Below are positions 16,825-25,600 of a stretch of DNA of 40,229 nt, piece by piece. This DNA is from Planctomycetaceae bacterium (lineage in GTDB: Bacteria; Planctomycetota; Phycisphaerae; Phycisphaerales; UBA1924), in assembly GCA_021294835.1 (NCBI GenBank), contig JAJTDF010000022.1, positions 1 through 40,229 of the forward strand, read 5' to 3'. The notes beneath the pieces were generated by a model. The model was given only the letters and a program-made list of their open reading frames with translations, did no database searches and was not told the origin of the DNA. Numbering within the stretch: position 1 is the first letter of the stretch; every line of letters begins with the position of its first letter. A program made the position numbers and the translations under genes.

Positions 16825-17290
16825 CCCCAGCCACCCCCGCCCCCCCGAACCACCCGCATGGGCACCGCCCGCCCCCGTGCCTCCGCCCACGCCACCGCCC
16901 AGCCCCGCGCTCACCCCCACGCCCGCCACCGACCGACCGCCACCTCCGGGCCCCTGAGCACGGTCAACCAGTCCCACTTTGCCCGGCAACGCTGCCACGT
17001 CTGCATCGTTGCCCCCCGGAACCGCCCGGATCGGACCCCCAAACCGCCCCCGCACTGCAACCGAACAACCGCTCCGCTCGGATCAGGTCCGGGACGAGCG
17101 CCTGTGGGGCCGGTCCGCCGGGGGGTATAGGCCGGGGGGATAGGCCGGACGGCGACTGCCCCAGTGCCGGCATCCGGGGTACCGTTGACCCCTCGGTCGG
17201 CCAGTCTCGGCCCGCCCGTCCGTTCTCACCCCTGTCACAGCCCTGCTCCGCGGCCCACCCGCCGCCCAGTTCACACGGAGACCCCCGCCC
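16825..17290. other. Divergent regulatory region with direct repeats
   Basis: About 466 bases between the divergently transcribed metallophosphoesterase and helix-turn-helix genes. The left half (16825 to about 16960) stays open in the phosphoesterase frame but encodes Gly-rich low-complexity sequence. The right half has G-rich direct repeats at 17118-17144 and a TTGACC at about 17183. I find no small gene in it. GGAG ten bases upstream of ATG 17291 is the ribosome binding site of the helix-turn-helix gene. Confidence 0.4.
17118..17144. repeat. Tandem direct repeat CCGGGGGGTATAGG / CCGGGGGGATAGG
   Basis: Two nearly identical 13-14 base units lie head to tail, differing by one inserted T, and are followed by another partial CCGG. 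They sit about 147 bases upstream of the helix-turn-helix membrane protein gene. They could be operator sites for that protein or a G-quadruplex-forming run; neither is shown. Confidence 0.45.
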
Positions 17291-18106
17291 ATGGCCAAGA
17301 TGTTCTACACCGCCGAAGAAGCCGCCAAGAAGATCGGCGTGTCGGTTGAGAAGGTGCAGGAGATGGCCGCCTCCGGTCAGTTGCAGGAGTTCCGCGACCG
17401 CGACAAGCTGGTCTTCAAGCGCGAGCAGGTGGACATGCTCGCCGGCAGCGACGAGGGCGGCGCCGACTCCATCCCGCTGGCCGACTCCGGCGAGATGATC
17501 TCGCTGGCCGCCGATGACTCCAAGAGCGGCTCGGGCAGCGCCGCCGGAGCACAGACCAAGGACAAGTCGGGCATCTCGATCTTCGACGCCGACGACGACG
17601 CCGACCAGACTGACGCCTCCGCCCAGACGCAGATCACCTCCTCCGTCGGCGGCATGACCGTGCAGAGCGACCCCGGTGCCTCCGGCTCGGCCATCCTGGA
17701 CCTCACCCGGGGTGACGACACCAACCTCGGCGCCAACCTCCTTCAGGACGTGTACGGCGACAACCAGGGCACCGGCGCCCCCATCGGCGCCGGCGAAGAG
17801 AGCCCCGGCGACAGCGGCCTGTTCGAGGGCACCGACACCGCCGGGGCCGCCCTGGCCGGCGCCGGCGTCGCCATGGTCGCCGCCGAGCCGTACGACGGCG
17901 CCGCCTCCGGCTGGGCCGGCGGTCTGGCCCTGGCCATGATCGTCTGCCTCGGCCTGCTGCTGGCCGTCACCGTGCTCACGCTCACCGGCGGCTCGGCCGA
18001 TCTGCTCGGCACGCTGGCCGGCAACTTCTACGCCGTCGTCGGCGGCCTGGCCGGCTTCACCGCTCTGGCCGCCGGCCTGGGCTGGTTCCTCGGCCGCAAG
18101 GGCTGA
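17291..18106 (+). CDS. Helix-turn-helix protein with C-terminal membrane anchor
   Basis: A 271-residue protein in three parts. Residues 1-50 form an excisionase/MerR-like helix-turn-helix domain (MFYTAEEAAKKIGVSVEKVQEMAASGQLQEF, then LVFKREQVDML), similar to the domain that reads DNA in many small excisionase-type proteins. Residues about 55-200 are an acidic, Asp/Ser/Gly/Thr-rich linker with repeats of SIPLADS, DDDAD and ITSSVGG that look disordered. Two membrane helices follow at about 207-235 and 242-268 with a short polar end RKG. A DNA-binding domain tethered to the inner membrane is the plain reading of the sequence. Such proteins are common in planctomycetes; the function is unknown. 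It is monocistronic, with GGAG ten bases before the ATG and a terminator just downstream. Confidence 0.88.
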   Translation: MAKMFYTAEEAAKKIGVSVEKVQEMAASGQLQEFRDRDKLVFKREQVDMLAGSDEGGADSIPLADSGEMISLAADDSKSGSGSAAGAQTKDKSGISIFDADDDADQTDASAQTQITSSVGGMTVQSDPGASGSAILDLTRGDDTNLGANLLQDVYGDNQGTGAPIGAGEESPGDSGLFEGTDTAGAALAGAGVAMVAAEPYDGAASGWAGGLALAMIVCLGLLLAVTVLTLTGGSADLLGTLAGNFYAVVGGLAGFTALAAGLGWFLGRKG

Positions 18107-18156
18107 AAGCCCGGCTGAAAACGCCCGTCCCGGCCCCAACCTGATCCATCACCCGG

Positions 18157-18189
18157 CGCCGCCCGCACCACGCGGGCGGCGTTTGTTTT
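18157..18189 (+). terminator. Intrinsic terminator after the helix-turn-helix membrane protein gene
   Basis: A perfect 10-bp G/C stem (18157-18166 with 18172-18181) encloses a five-base ACCAC loop and is followed by TTTGTTTT. It lies 50 bases after the stop codon on the same strand. Confidence 0.87.
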
Positions 18190-18210
18190 CTGCAGCACCC
18201 GCCTCCGCGT

Positions 18211-19134
18211 TCACCCCGCAGTTCGCAGCCCCGGCTCGCCCGCCGACGGCTCGTCCTCCCCGCCGAACCGCGAAGGCTCGAACATCGCCAGCGTCACCCG
18301 CCGGTTGCCGATGCGGTCGCCGATGTCGAACCCCTCCAGCATCGGCAGCCGCACCGGCGCCCGCCGCGCCAGCGCCCGCTCGGTCGCCACCACCAGGTCA
18401 TGCCGCGCCGTGCCTTCGCTGTCGGTCAGCAGCACCAGCAGCAGCCCGGCGTGCAGCACCTCCGGGTCGGCCGCCAGCTTGCGAACATCCTGCGTGATCG
18501 CCCGCGTGAGTTCCGAGCCGTACTGCCCGTTGGGCCCGGGCACGCCGTCGGTGTGGCAGAACTGCCCCACCAGCTTCACCTCCAGCCAGAACGCATCCTC
18601 CGCCGTCGCCACCTGCGGTGCCGGCGTCGGCGTCACCCCGGTCTCATCCGGCTCGCCCATCCCCGGCCCGCCCGCCGCCCCGCCCTGCGCCTCGGCTTCC
18701 GCCATGCGCTTGCCGGCGCGAGCCCCCCGCTTGTTTCCGGTCTTCGCCTTGGCCGAGGGCGGCCTGCCGGCGATCGGCTCAAACAGCGTCCCCGCCGCCA
18801 GCCGCCGGTCCTCCAACGCCTCACGCTGCTCGCTGAGCGTGTCGCCCAGCACCAGGTCCGGACGCTCCAGCAGCACCAGGTCGCACCGCTGCCGCTCGCT
18901 GTTCTCCGGCAGCACCCGCCGCCGCCCCTGCCGCTTGCGCCACTCGGCCGGGTACGGCCGCTCCCGCAGCACGCCCAGCCCCGCCGACGCGAAGCCCGAA
19001 GCCAGAATCGGATGCAGCGACACCTCGTCCAGCACATCCAGGTTGTGCACCGCCTGCTCCTCGCACAGGCGATCGTGCTCCACCCGCAGGGCGTGGCACG
19101 CCAAAGCCAGAATGTCGCCGGACAGAAGCACCAC
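18211..19134 (-). CDS. Conserved-looking protein of unknown function, possible PD-(D/E)XK core
   Basis: A 307-residue soluble protein without signal peptide. I do not recognise its family. The N-terminal region has helices with HALRVEHDRLCEEQAVHNLDVLDEVSLHPIL. Then a strand RCDLVLLERPDLVL carries an Asp, and after a low-complexity Lys/Ala/Gly/Pro-rich insertion (about residues 120-170) a strand AFWLEVKLVGQF carries an ExK. Asp on one strand followed by ExK on the next is the core of PD-(D/E)XK nucleases, so a nuclease-type fold is possible; the long insertion between the two strands and the lack of further evidence keep this tentative. The C-terminal part includes ADPEVLHAGLLLVLLTDS, VRLPMLEGFDIGDRIGNRRVTLAMFEPSRFG. 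The ATG at 19134 precedes a plausible protein start. It is transcribed in the same direction as the dockerin-tailed genes but separated by a terminator. Confidence 0.7.
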   Translation of the reverse strand: MVLLSGDILALACHALRVEHDRLCEEQAVHNLDVLDEVSLHPILASGFASAGLGVLRERPYPAEWRKRQGRRRVLPENSERQRCDLVLLERPDLVLGDTLSEQREALEDRRLAAGTLFEPIAGRPPSAKAKTGNKRGARAGKRMAEAEAQGGAAGGPGMGEPDETGVTPTPAPQVATAEDAFWLEVKLVGQFCHTDGVPGPNGQYGSELTRAITQDVRKLAADPEVLHAGLLLVLLTDSEGTARHDLVVATERALARRAPVRLPMLEGFDIGDRIGNRRVTLAMFEPSRFGGEDEPSAGEPGLRTAG

Positions 19135-19154
19135 CCCAGCGTATCGGCCCCGCC

Positions 19155-19194
19155 AAAAACAAACCGCCCCGGAGTCGCGAAGACCCCGGGGCGG
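19155..19194 (-). terminator. Intrinsic terminator after the PPC-like dockerin protein gene
   Basis: On the minus strand a 9-bp stem (19186-19194 with 19164-19172) extends by a mismatch and three more pairs to a GCGAA-type loop and is followed by TTTGTTTTT. It lies about 35 bases after the stop codon of the gene that ends at 19230. Confidence 0.8.
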
Positions 19195-19229
19195 ACACGA
19201 GTCAGAGGATCACCGAACCTGTCGTCGGC

Positions 19230-22178
19230 TCACGGGCAGCCGGCGGCAAACGCGCCGATGAACGCGTTGAAGTCGTCGCCGGTCAGCAGGCCGTCGGCCG
19301 GCGGCTCGCCGCCGATGCCGACGATGTCCGCCAGCAGGTCGTTGGCGGCGAACGCGCCGATGAAGGCGTTGAAGTCGTCGCCGGTGAGGATGCCGTCCGG
19401 CGGGACGCCCACGCCGCCGATGCCCACCACGTCGGCCACGTTGCAGGCGCCGCCGGGCAGGTTGTAGCGGAAGTTCACCGCGTAGCCGTTGGCGCTGCTG
19501 TCCACGTGGTCGGTCACCACGCGGAAGCTGTCCACGTTGAACTGCGTGGTGGCGTCGTACATGGTCGCGGCCAGCCAGTAGGTGCCGGCGGCCAGCGTAC
19601 CGTCGCGACCGTCGCGGGCAGTCGCGCCGGGGATGACCTCGGGACGACCGGTGGTGTCGGTGGAGCCGAAGCTCAGCTGGCTCTCGATGACCACCGCGGC
19701 GCCGCCGGCGTCGTCGTTCTCGGCGATCAGCCCGCCGTTGTTGTCGTACAGCCCGATCCACGTGTCATCCCGAGGCGTGACGGTGGTGCCGGCGGTGTCG
19801 ATGTCCAGGTAGAACGCACCCACAGCCGGCAGATCCACCGGCAGCGTCAGCTTGTACCAGCGAACGTCGGCCGGACGGATGGGCAGGCCGGTGAAGCTGG
19901 TCGTCCGGTTGCCGCCCAGCGTGCCCAGATCGTTGGTGGCGATCGGCGTGCCCAGCGCCGGAGCGCTGGCGTTGTAGCGGAGGTTCATCGTGAGCGAGCC
20001 GGCGTTGGCGCCGTCGGAGTTCACGTTGAAGTTGTCCAGCGTCGAGCCGCCGGCCGCGGCGCGAACGGCGATGAAGTACTCACCCGGAGCAAGCATGGTG
20101 CCGTCACGCCCGTCGGTCCGGTGGGCCAGCGCAGCGACGCTCTGGTTATGCGTGCCATACGAGAGCTGGCTGAGGAACTCGGTGCCCTGATCGGGGTCCA
20201 CCCGGCCGGCGGCGGGGCGGGTGCCGTCGGCGTTGTACAGCAGGATCGTGGTGTCGTTCGCCGGGGCCAGGTTGGTGCCCTCGGTGTCGATATCGAGCGT
20301 CGCGTCGAACGCGACCGTCTCGGGCACCGTGAAGCGGAACCACTTCACCTCACCGGCCTCCACCGTCGTCGTGTTGCTCACCACACCGGTCTCGCTCAGC
20401 GTGCCGAGGTCGATCGCCGTCGGCGTCACCGGCGTCACCGGCGGGGCCACCACGTACCGCACGTTCACCGTCACGTTGCCGGTGTTGGCGGCGACGCCGT
20501 TGGCCACGTCGAAGTTGGTCGCGGCGTAGACGGCCTCGTCGCCGCCGGTCACCGCCAGCCAATAGGTGCCTGCGGGCAGGCTCGTAAAGCCGGCCGCGTT
20601 GTTCTGGCCGTAGAAGTTCCACGTCGTGCCGATGCGGGGCCGGAAGCCGCCGCCGAAGCTCAGCAGCGACAGGGCGCCCTCGCCGCTGTCAAAGTTGGCG
20701 CCCAGGCGGTTGCCGTTCGCATCATACAGGCCGATCGAGGTGTTCACCGCCGGGGCCAGGCCGCCCGAGCCGGGGTTGGACGTGTAGATGTCCAGCACGT
20801 CGGCCGTCGTCACCGCCGTCGGCAGCGTGAAGCGGAACCACTTGGTGGTGCCCGCCGCCACAGCGCCGGTCGCGCTGGTGAACGTCAGGCTGTCGTTGAT
20901 GGTGCCCATGTTCTGGGCGGCCAGCACCGTGTCGCGGATGGTGCTCAGCGCCGGGACGCCCGTCACGCGGCGAACCCGCAGGTTGATGTTGCCCGTCGCC
21001 GTCGAGTTGGTGATCACCGTGTAGCCGGCCGCAAAGTTGTTCGTCGTGGCGTACCCCACCACCGCCACGTAGTAGTCGCCCGCGGGCAGCGTCGCGCCGT
21101 CGCGACCGCTGAAGTTCAGGCCGTTGCTCGTCGCAGTCTGGTAGCCGATCGGCGAACCGAAGGTCGCCTGGCTGGTGAAGCCCGCCGCGTCGTCATCGTC
21201 CACCACGGCAATGGTGCCGTCCGGGCGGTACACCGCGATCACCGTGTCGTTGGGGAACGGGCCGCCCGTCGTCGTGCTGCCCTCGGTGTCGATGTCAAGC
21301 CGCGAGCCGGGGCCGATGGCCGAGGCCAGGTTGAACCTGAACCACTTCACCTCGCCGGCCGCCAGGGCCGCCGAGGCCGTGCCGAACGAGCCATCGCCCG
21401 GAACCGTCACGTTGGTGAACGTCGCCGGGGGCGGGCACGGCGTGCCCGCAGACGTGCCGCGGATGTTGAACGCCAGGTCCTGCCCGCCGCCCGCCGCGGC
21501 GCCGTTGCCGTCGACGGGGGTCCAGGTGATCGCATCGGTGCTGTTCAGCGAGTTGTCGCTGCCGCGAGCCGGCGTGATCGGCGCGATCCACGGGCCCGAG
21601 GCCACGCTGCCCGCCGCCGTCATCGACACCCAGTAGATCCCGCTGGTCAGCGGGGGGCAGCCGGTCATGTCCACCACCACCTCCTGCAACTGACGCGAGA
21701 CGCTGGTCAGCGTCGTCGCCGTCGTGCGGAAGATGTTGGTCGTGTTCACCGTCACCGTCCCGCCGACCGCGCCGCCCGCGGTGAAGATCACCGTGCCGCC
21801 GGTCCGCGGGTCGCCGTTGTAGATCTTGATTTCAGCGCTGGTGATCGTCGTCGAGCACGGGAACGCGCCCGTCTGATACGTGAAGAACCGGAACTGCGAG
21901 GGGTTCCACGTCACGCCGCACGGCACCGCGAAGTCGTCCGCAACGCGGAAGCCGCCGGTGGCGCTCGCCGCCGTGTTCATGTTGAAGCCGAAGGTCGTGA
22001 AGCCGGCTTCGATGGCGCTCGAGTCGCCGTTGCCGGTGAAGCACCCGCCGTTGGCGGCGCCGTCGGCGCCCGCCCCGGCGTTGGTCACCAGGGTGCCGTT
22101 GTTGAACAAAACCGACTGGGCGTGGGCCGTCCCGGCCGCCGCCATTAACAGTGTGATCGCCAATGCACGCTTGTTCAT
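19230..22178 (-). CDS. Large secreted protein with PPC-like repeats and C-terminal GC-type dockerin module
   Basis: A 982-residue exported protein; signal peptide about residues 1-20 (MNKRALAITLLMAAAGTAHA). The N-terminal region (about 20-230) is a beta domain with three cysteines. Then come four copies of a roughly 150-residue beta unit that resembles bacterial pre-peptidase C-terminal (PPC) domains: each starts near a VKWFRF or WYKLTL segment and continues with LDIDTEG, NDT, IxLYxxxG and LSFG, ending with LPAGxYY/W and LAV. Residues 912-982 are two dockerin-like repeats with LTGDDFNAFIGAF, starting at Cys and ending GCP. I infer a surface or matrix protein of the outer envelope. The ATG at 22178 has AAGGAAAG with a good spacer. 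Neighbouring is the ELWxxDGT protein, similar in its tail. No catalytic residues are visible. Confidence 0.9.
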   Translation of the reverse strand: MNKRALAITLLMAAAGTAHAQSVLFNNGTLVTNAGAGADGAANGGCFTGNGDSSAIEAGFTTFGFNMNTAASATGGFRVADDFAVPCGVTWNPSQFRFFTYQTGAFPCSTTITSAEIKIYNGDPRTGGTVIFTAGGAVGGTVTVNTTNIFRTTATTLTSVSRQLQEVVVDMTGCPPLTSGIYWVSMTAAGSVASGPWIAPITPARGSDNSLNSTDAITWTPVDGNGAAAGGGQDLAFNIRGTSAGTPCPPPATFTNVTVPGDGSFGTASAALAAGEVKWFRFNLASAIGPGSRLDIDTEGSTTTGGPFPNDTVIAVYRPDGTIAVVDDDDAAGFTSQATFGSPIGYQTATSNGLNFSGRDGATLPAGDYYVAVVGYATTNNFAAGYTVITNSTATGNINLRVRRVTGVPALSTIRDTVLAAQNMGTINDSLTFTSATGAVAAGTTKWFRFTLPTAVTTADVLDIYTSNPGSGGLAPAVNTSIGLYDANGNRLGANFDSGEGALSLLSFGGGFRPRIGTTWNFYGQNNAAGFTSLPAGTYWLAVTGGDEAVYAATNFDVANGVAANTGNVTVNVRYVVAPPVTPVTPTAIDLGTLSETGVVSNTTTVEAGEVKWFRFTVPETVAFDATLDIDTEGTNLAPANDTTILLYNADGTRPAAGRVDPDQGTEFLSQLSYGTHNQSVAALAHRTDGRDGTMLAPGEYFIAVRAAAGGSTLDNFNVNSDGANAGSLTMNLRYNASAPALGTPIATNDLGTLGGNRTTSFTGLPIRPADVRWYKLTLPVDLPAVGAFYLDIDTAGTTVTPRDDTWIGLYDNNGGLIAENDDAGGAAVVIESQLSFGSTDTTGRPEVIPGATARDGRDGTLAAGTYWLAATMYDATTQFNVDSFRVVTDHVDSSANGYAVNFRYNLPGGACNVADVVGIGGVGVPPDGILTGDDFNAFIGAFAANDLLADIVGIGGEPPADGLLTGDDFNAFIGAFAAGCP

Positions 22179-22605
22179 ACTGCTCTTTCCTTTCTCGTCT
22201 CTGTTCACCGACATGCTGCGGCACCGCCAACACGCGGACCGCGCCGTTCGCCACTGCTTGGCCCCCATGCTGCCGCCGGTTGTGCCGACGACCGACTCCC
22301 AGGGTGTTCACGATGCTGCCCGCTGCGCCGGGCCATGGCCAGTCCGGCCGGCAGAACGCCGGCCGCTTTGAGACACACACACCTGTGAAGATACCGCAAG
22401 AATTGGATGTTTGAAGACCGCCACCAAGAAAAATCTGCACCAGATCATCACCACAAACGTCTTATAACCACTCTCACCCGGTGCCGCTGCGGACCGCACA
22501 AAGAAAAAGCCCCGGAACCGAGGTTCCGGGGCTGGGGGTTACACGGGCTCACACAGATTCACACCGACCGTCCAACCGGCAGACCGACCTCTCCCTGCCG
22601 CCGAC
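22179..22605. other. Gene-free stretch between two dockerin-tailed genes
   Basis: About 430 bases. It holds the terminator of the ELWxxDGT gene at 22501-22533 and then an AT-richer stretch at about 22380-22480 that is a likely promoter region for the PPC-repeat gene on the minus strand. I could not define a -35/-10 pair with confidence. No small gene with local codon use is visible. Confidence 0.4.
22501..22533 (-). terminator. Intrinsic terminator after the ELWxxDGT dockerin protein gene
   Basis: On the minus strand a hairpin AGCCCCGGAACC ... GGTTCCGGGGCT of 12 possible pairs (22508-22519 with 22522-22533, ten pairs with a six-base loop in practice) is followed by TTTTTCTT. It lies about 70 bases after the stop codon at 22606. 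Confidence 0.88.
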
Positions 22606-25600
22606 TCACGGGCAGCCCAGCGAGAACGCCGAGATGAACGCGTTGAAGTCGTCGCCGGTGATCAGGCCGTCCGGCAGAGCGGGCGGGCCGCCGATGCCCG
22701 CCACGTCGGCGAGCAGGTCGTTGGCTGCGAAGGCGGCGGTGTAGGCGTTGAAGTCGTCACCGGTGATGATGCCGTCGGGCAGGGTCCCGATGCCGCCGAT
22801 GCCGACGATGTCGGCGATCGAGCACTGAGGCACGATCACGTAGGGCTCGGCGCCCAGCGTGCCGTTGTTGGCCGAGAAGTACAGCCGGCTGCCGTCCGGT
22901 GACACCGTCAGGTTGGCCGGGTTGGAGCCCGAGCCGCCCACGTTGATGTCGGCGACGGGCTCGACCGTGGTGCCGTCGGTCTTGAACAGCTCCACGCCGA
23001 TCTGGCCGTTGTTGCCCACGAAGTACACGCGGTTGTTGAAGTTCACGTACGCGCCGATCGCGCCGTCCGCGCTGCCCGGGTTGAGGTCCTGGATCAGACG
23101 CGGGTTGGTCGGGCCCACCGGCTGGGTGGTGTCGAACGCGTGCGGCTCAAAGCCCAGGCCCTGGCCGTTGTCGCAGTCGAAGATCAGCGTGCTGCCCACC
23201 GCCGAGAACGGACCGGGCGAAGAGCCCGTGGCCCCGGGGTTCAGATCAGCCACCATGAAGGTGCCCGCCTCGGTGCCGTCCGTCCGCCACAGCTCAACCC
23301 CGTTCACGCCGTCGTTGGCCGCGAAGTAGGCGACGCCGTTGATGACCTGGAAGGGGAAGTTCACGAACGAACCGACCGTGAAGGCGGTGCCGTTGATGTC
23401 CTTGACCAGGAAGGCGCGGCTGCCCTCGGGCCGGGTGGGGTCGTAGGCCCACAGCTCGGCGCCGAAGTTGCCGTCATCGGCGTAAAAGATGATCGAGCCG
23501 GCGCCAAGGTTGGCGTTGCTCAGAGCCGCGAAGTTCCGCGGAGCCGAGCCCGAGGAGCCCAGGGCGATGTCCGCCGCCAGCACGGTGCCGGCCTCGGTGC
23601 CATCGGTCACCCACAGCTCGCCGCCGCCGCCGGCCACCGCCGGATCAGACTCCGTCGCCGTGCCGCCGTCGGCCGCCGAGAAGTACACCACGTTGCCGAC
23701 TCTCAGGAACGTCGGCAGAGCGAAGACCGAACCCACCGGCGTCGCCGCCGGGTTCTCCCAGCCCAGCGAGCTGCCCGACCCAAGGTTGATGTCCTTGATC
23801 AGCACGGTGCCCGCAGCGGTGCCGTCCGAGGCGTACAGCTCGCGGCCCAGCGTGGTCGGGGGCAGCGTCAGGTCGCTGTTCTCGTTCCGCTCACCCATAA
23901 AGATGTAGCGGCCGTTGAGCTCAACGACCGAGGTGCCGCCGATGAAGACCGTGTTGCCCACGCCGATGGCCGGTGCGCCCTGCGAACGGGCGACGGCCGA
24001 GCCGTGACGGTTGTTCGGGAACTGCACCGCGTCGGCGGCGAACAGGTCCACGACCGTGCTGGACGTGGTGGTCCCGATCGCCGTGGAGACGCTGCGAAGC
24101 TCGAAGCCGTCGCCGGTCTGCACGATGTTGGGGTCGACGCCCGTCGTGGAGGTGTTGAAGCCGCCGTAGATCAGGTTGCTGCCCGCAACCTGCAAGTAGG
24201 CCGGAAGGGTGCTGGCGCCGCCGGCGTTCAGATCGGCCACCTGAGCCGTCGTCGTCGGGGTCGCCGAGTCGGAACGCATCAGCTCAAGGCCGTTGGCCGT
24301 CGTCGTAGCGCGGAAGAACACCGGCATGTCGCTGCCCACCGTCGCCGTCACGAACTCCGCCGGGTCCGAGTTGCTCAGCGTCACGTTGATGTCGCGGATG
24401 CGGCGCATCGTGGGCAGCGGGCTGGTGAAGTCGATCACCACCGGCTCGCGGCCGTTGGTGCCCGTGAACGCCGAGCACAGCACCGCGTTGGCGCTCTGCT
24501 CAGCGAAGAACAGCGGGGTGCCCGAGCCGGCGGTGTTGAAGTCCGCGACCAGCTCGTACGGAGCGGCGGGGTCGTTCAGCGGCAGTCGATACAGCTCGCT
24601 GTTGCCGCCGGCGCCCAGGCCCTGAGCGGCGTTGGGCGGCGTGCCCACCGTGGCGCCGGTCGGCGTCGCGGTGAAGTACAGGAACCCGTTCTTGATGAAC
24701 GGCTCGGCCGGCACGTTGGTGTTGGCGCCGTCCGGGCCGTAGGTGGCGATGCCGGGGCCGGCGCCGGGGTTGAAATCACGCACCAGCGTCGCCGTGGTGC
24801 CGTCGGTCCTGTACAGCTCCCAGCCGGTCTGCGTCGTGCCCGAGACGCCCTGGGCGACGAAGTACGCCACGCCGTTGGCGGTGTCCACCACCGGGGCCCG
24901 CGGGAACGAGCCGTTGGCTCCAGGCTGAATGTCGATCTGCGTCGCGTTGGGGAGGGGCAGGGCCGGGTCATGCGCCCACAGTTCGGTGTTGGCGCCGCCG
25001 TTGTTGGCGATCATGAGGATCTTCCCGTTCGGCAGCGCCGTGAACGGGAACTGCACCCGCAGGCCCTGGCCCGCAGCGAAGATGTTGGTCGCCTTCACCG
25101 GCGGGTTGTTCAGGTTGCCGTCCCAGCGGTACATCTCCAGCCCGGTGGCGGTGGTGCCGTCGTTGCCGGCGAAGTAGAGGCTGTTCCCGACCACCACCGG
25201 CGGGATGTTGCCCGTGTAGCCGTTGCCCGCCGGGTTCAGGTCCGCAATGCGGGTGGTGGTGTCGGTCGCCGGGTCATAGATGTACGGCTCGACGCCGTCG
25301 GTCGCGTTGCCGGCACCGAAGAAGACCTTGCCGTTGAAGACCGTCAGGTCGCGCGGGCCGGTGAAGCTGTACGTGTTGGCCGCGGTCGGAATGCCGTTGC
25401 TCAGGTTGGTGCCGCCGGCGGGCATCGTGCCCGCCACCGTGCCGTCAGACTTGAAGATCTGCGGACCGGCCGGAATGCCGCCCGTCGGCGTCGGACCGGC
25501 GTTGGCGTAGAAATACGCGACGCCGTTGATCGTCACCATCGGCAGATCATTGAAGTTGCCCAGCCTGAGGAAGATGCCGCCGGTCACCGAGGAGCCGACG

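Noticed and set aside
19506..22148. 880-residue open frame on the plus strand opposite the PPC-repeat gene
   Set aside because: Same shadow effect; Arg/Val/His/Gly-rich with no recognisable motif, while the minus strand has a signal peptide, repeats and a dockerin tail.
22384..22398. TGAAGATACCGCAA at 22384-22398 resembling TGAAGATACCACAA at 39668-39681
   Set aside because: A 13-of-14 match between two places is expected by chance in a window of this size and the sites are at different distances from their genes.
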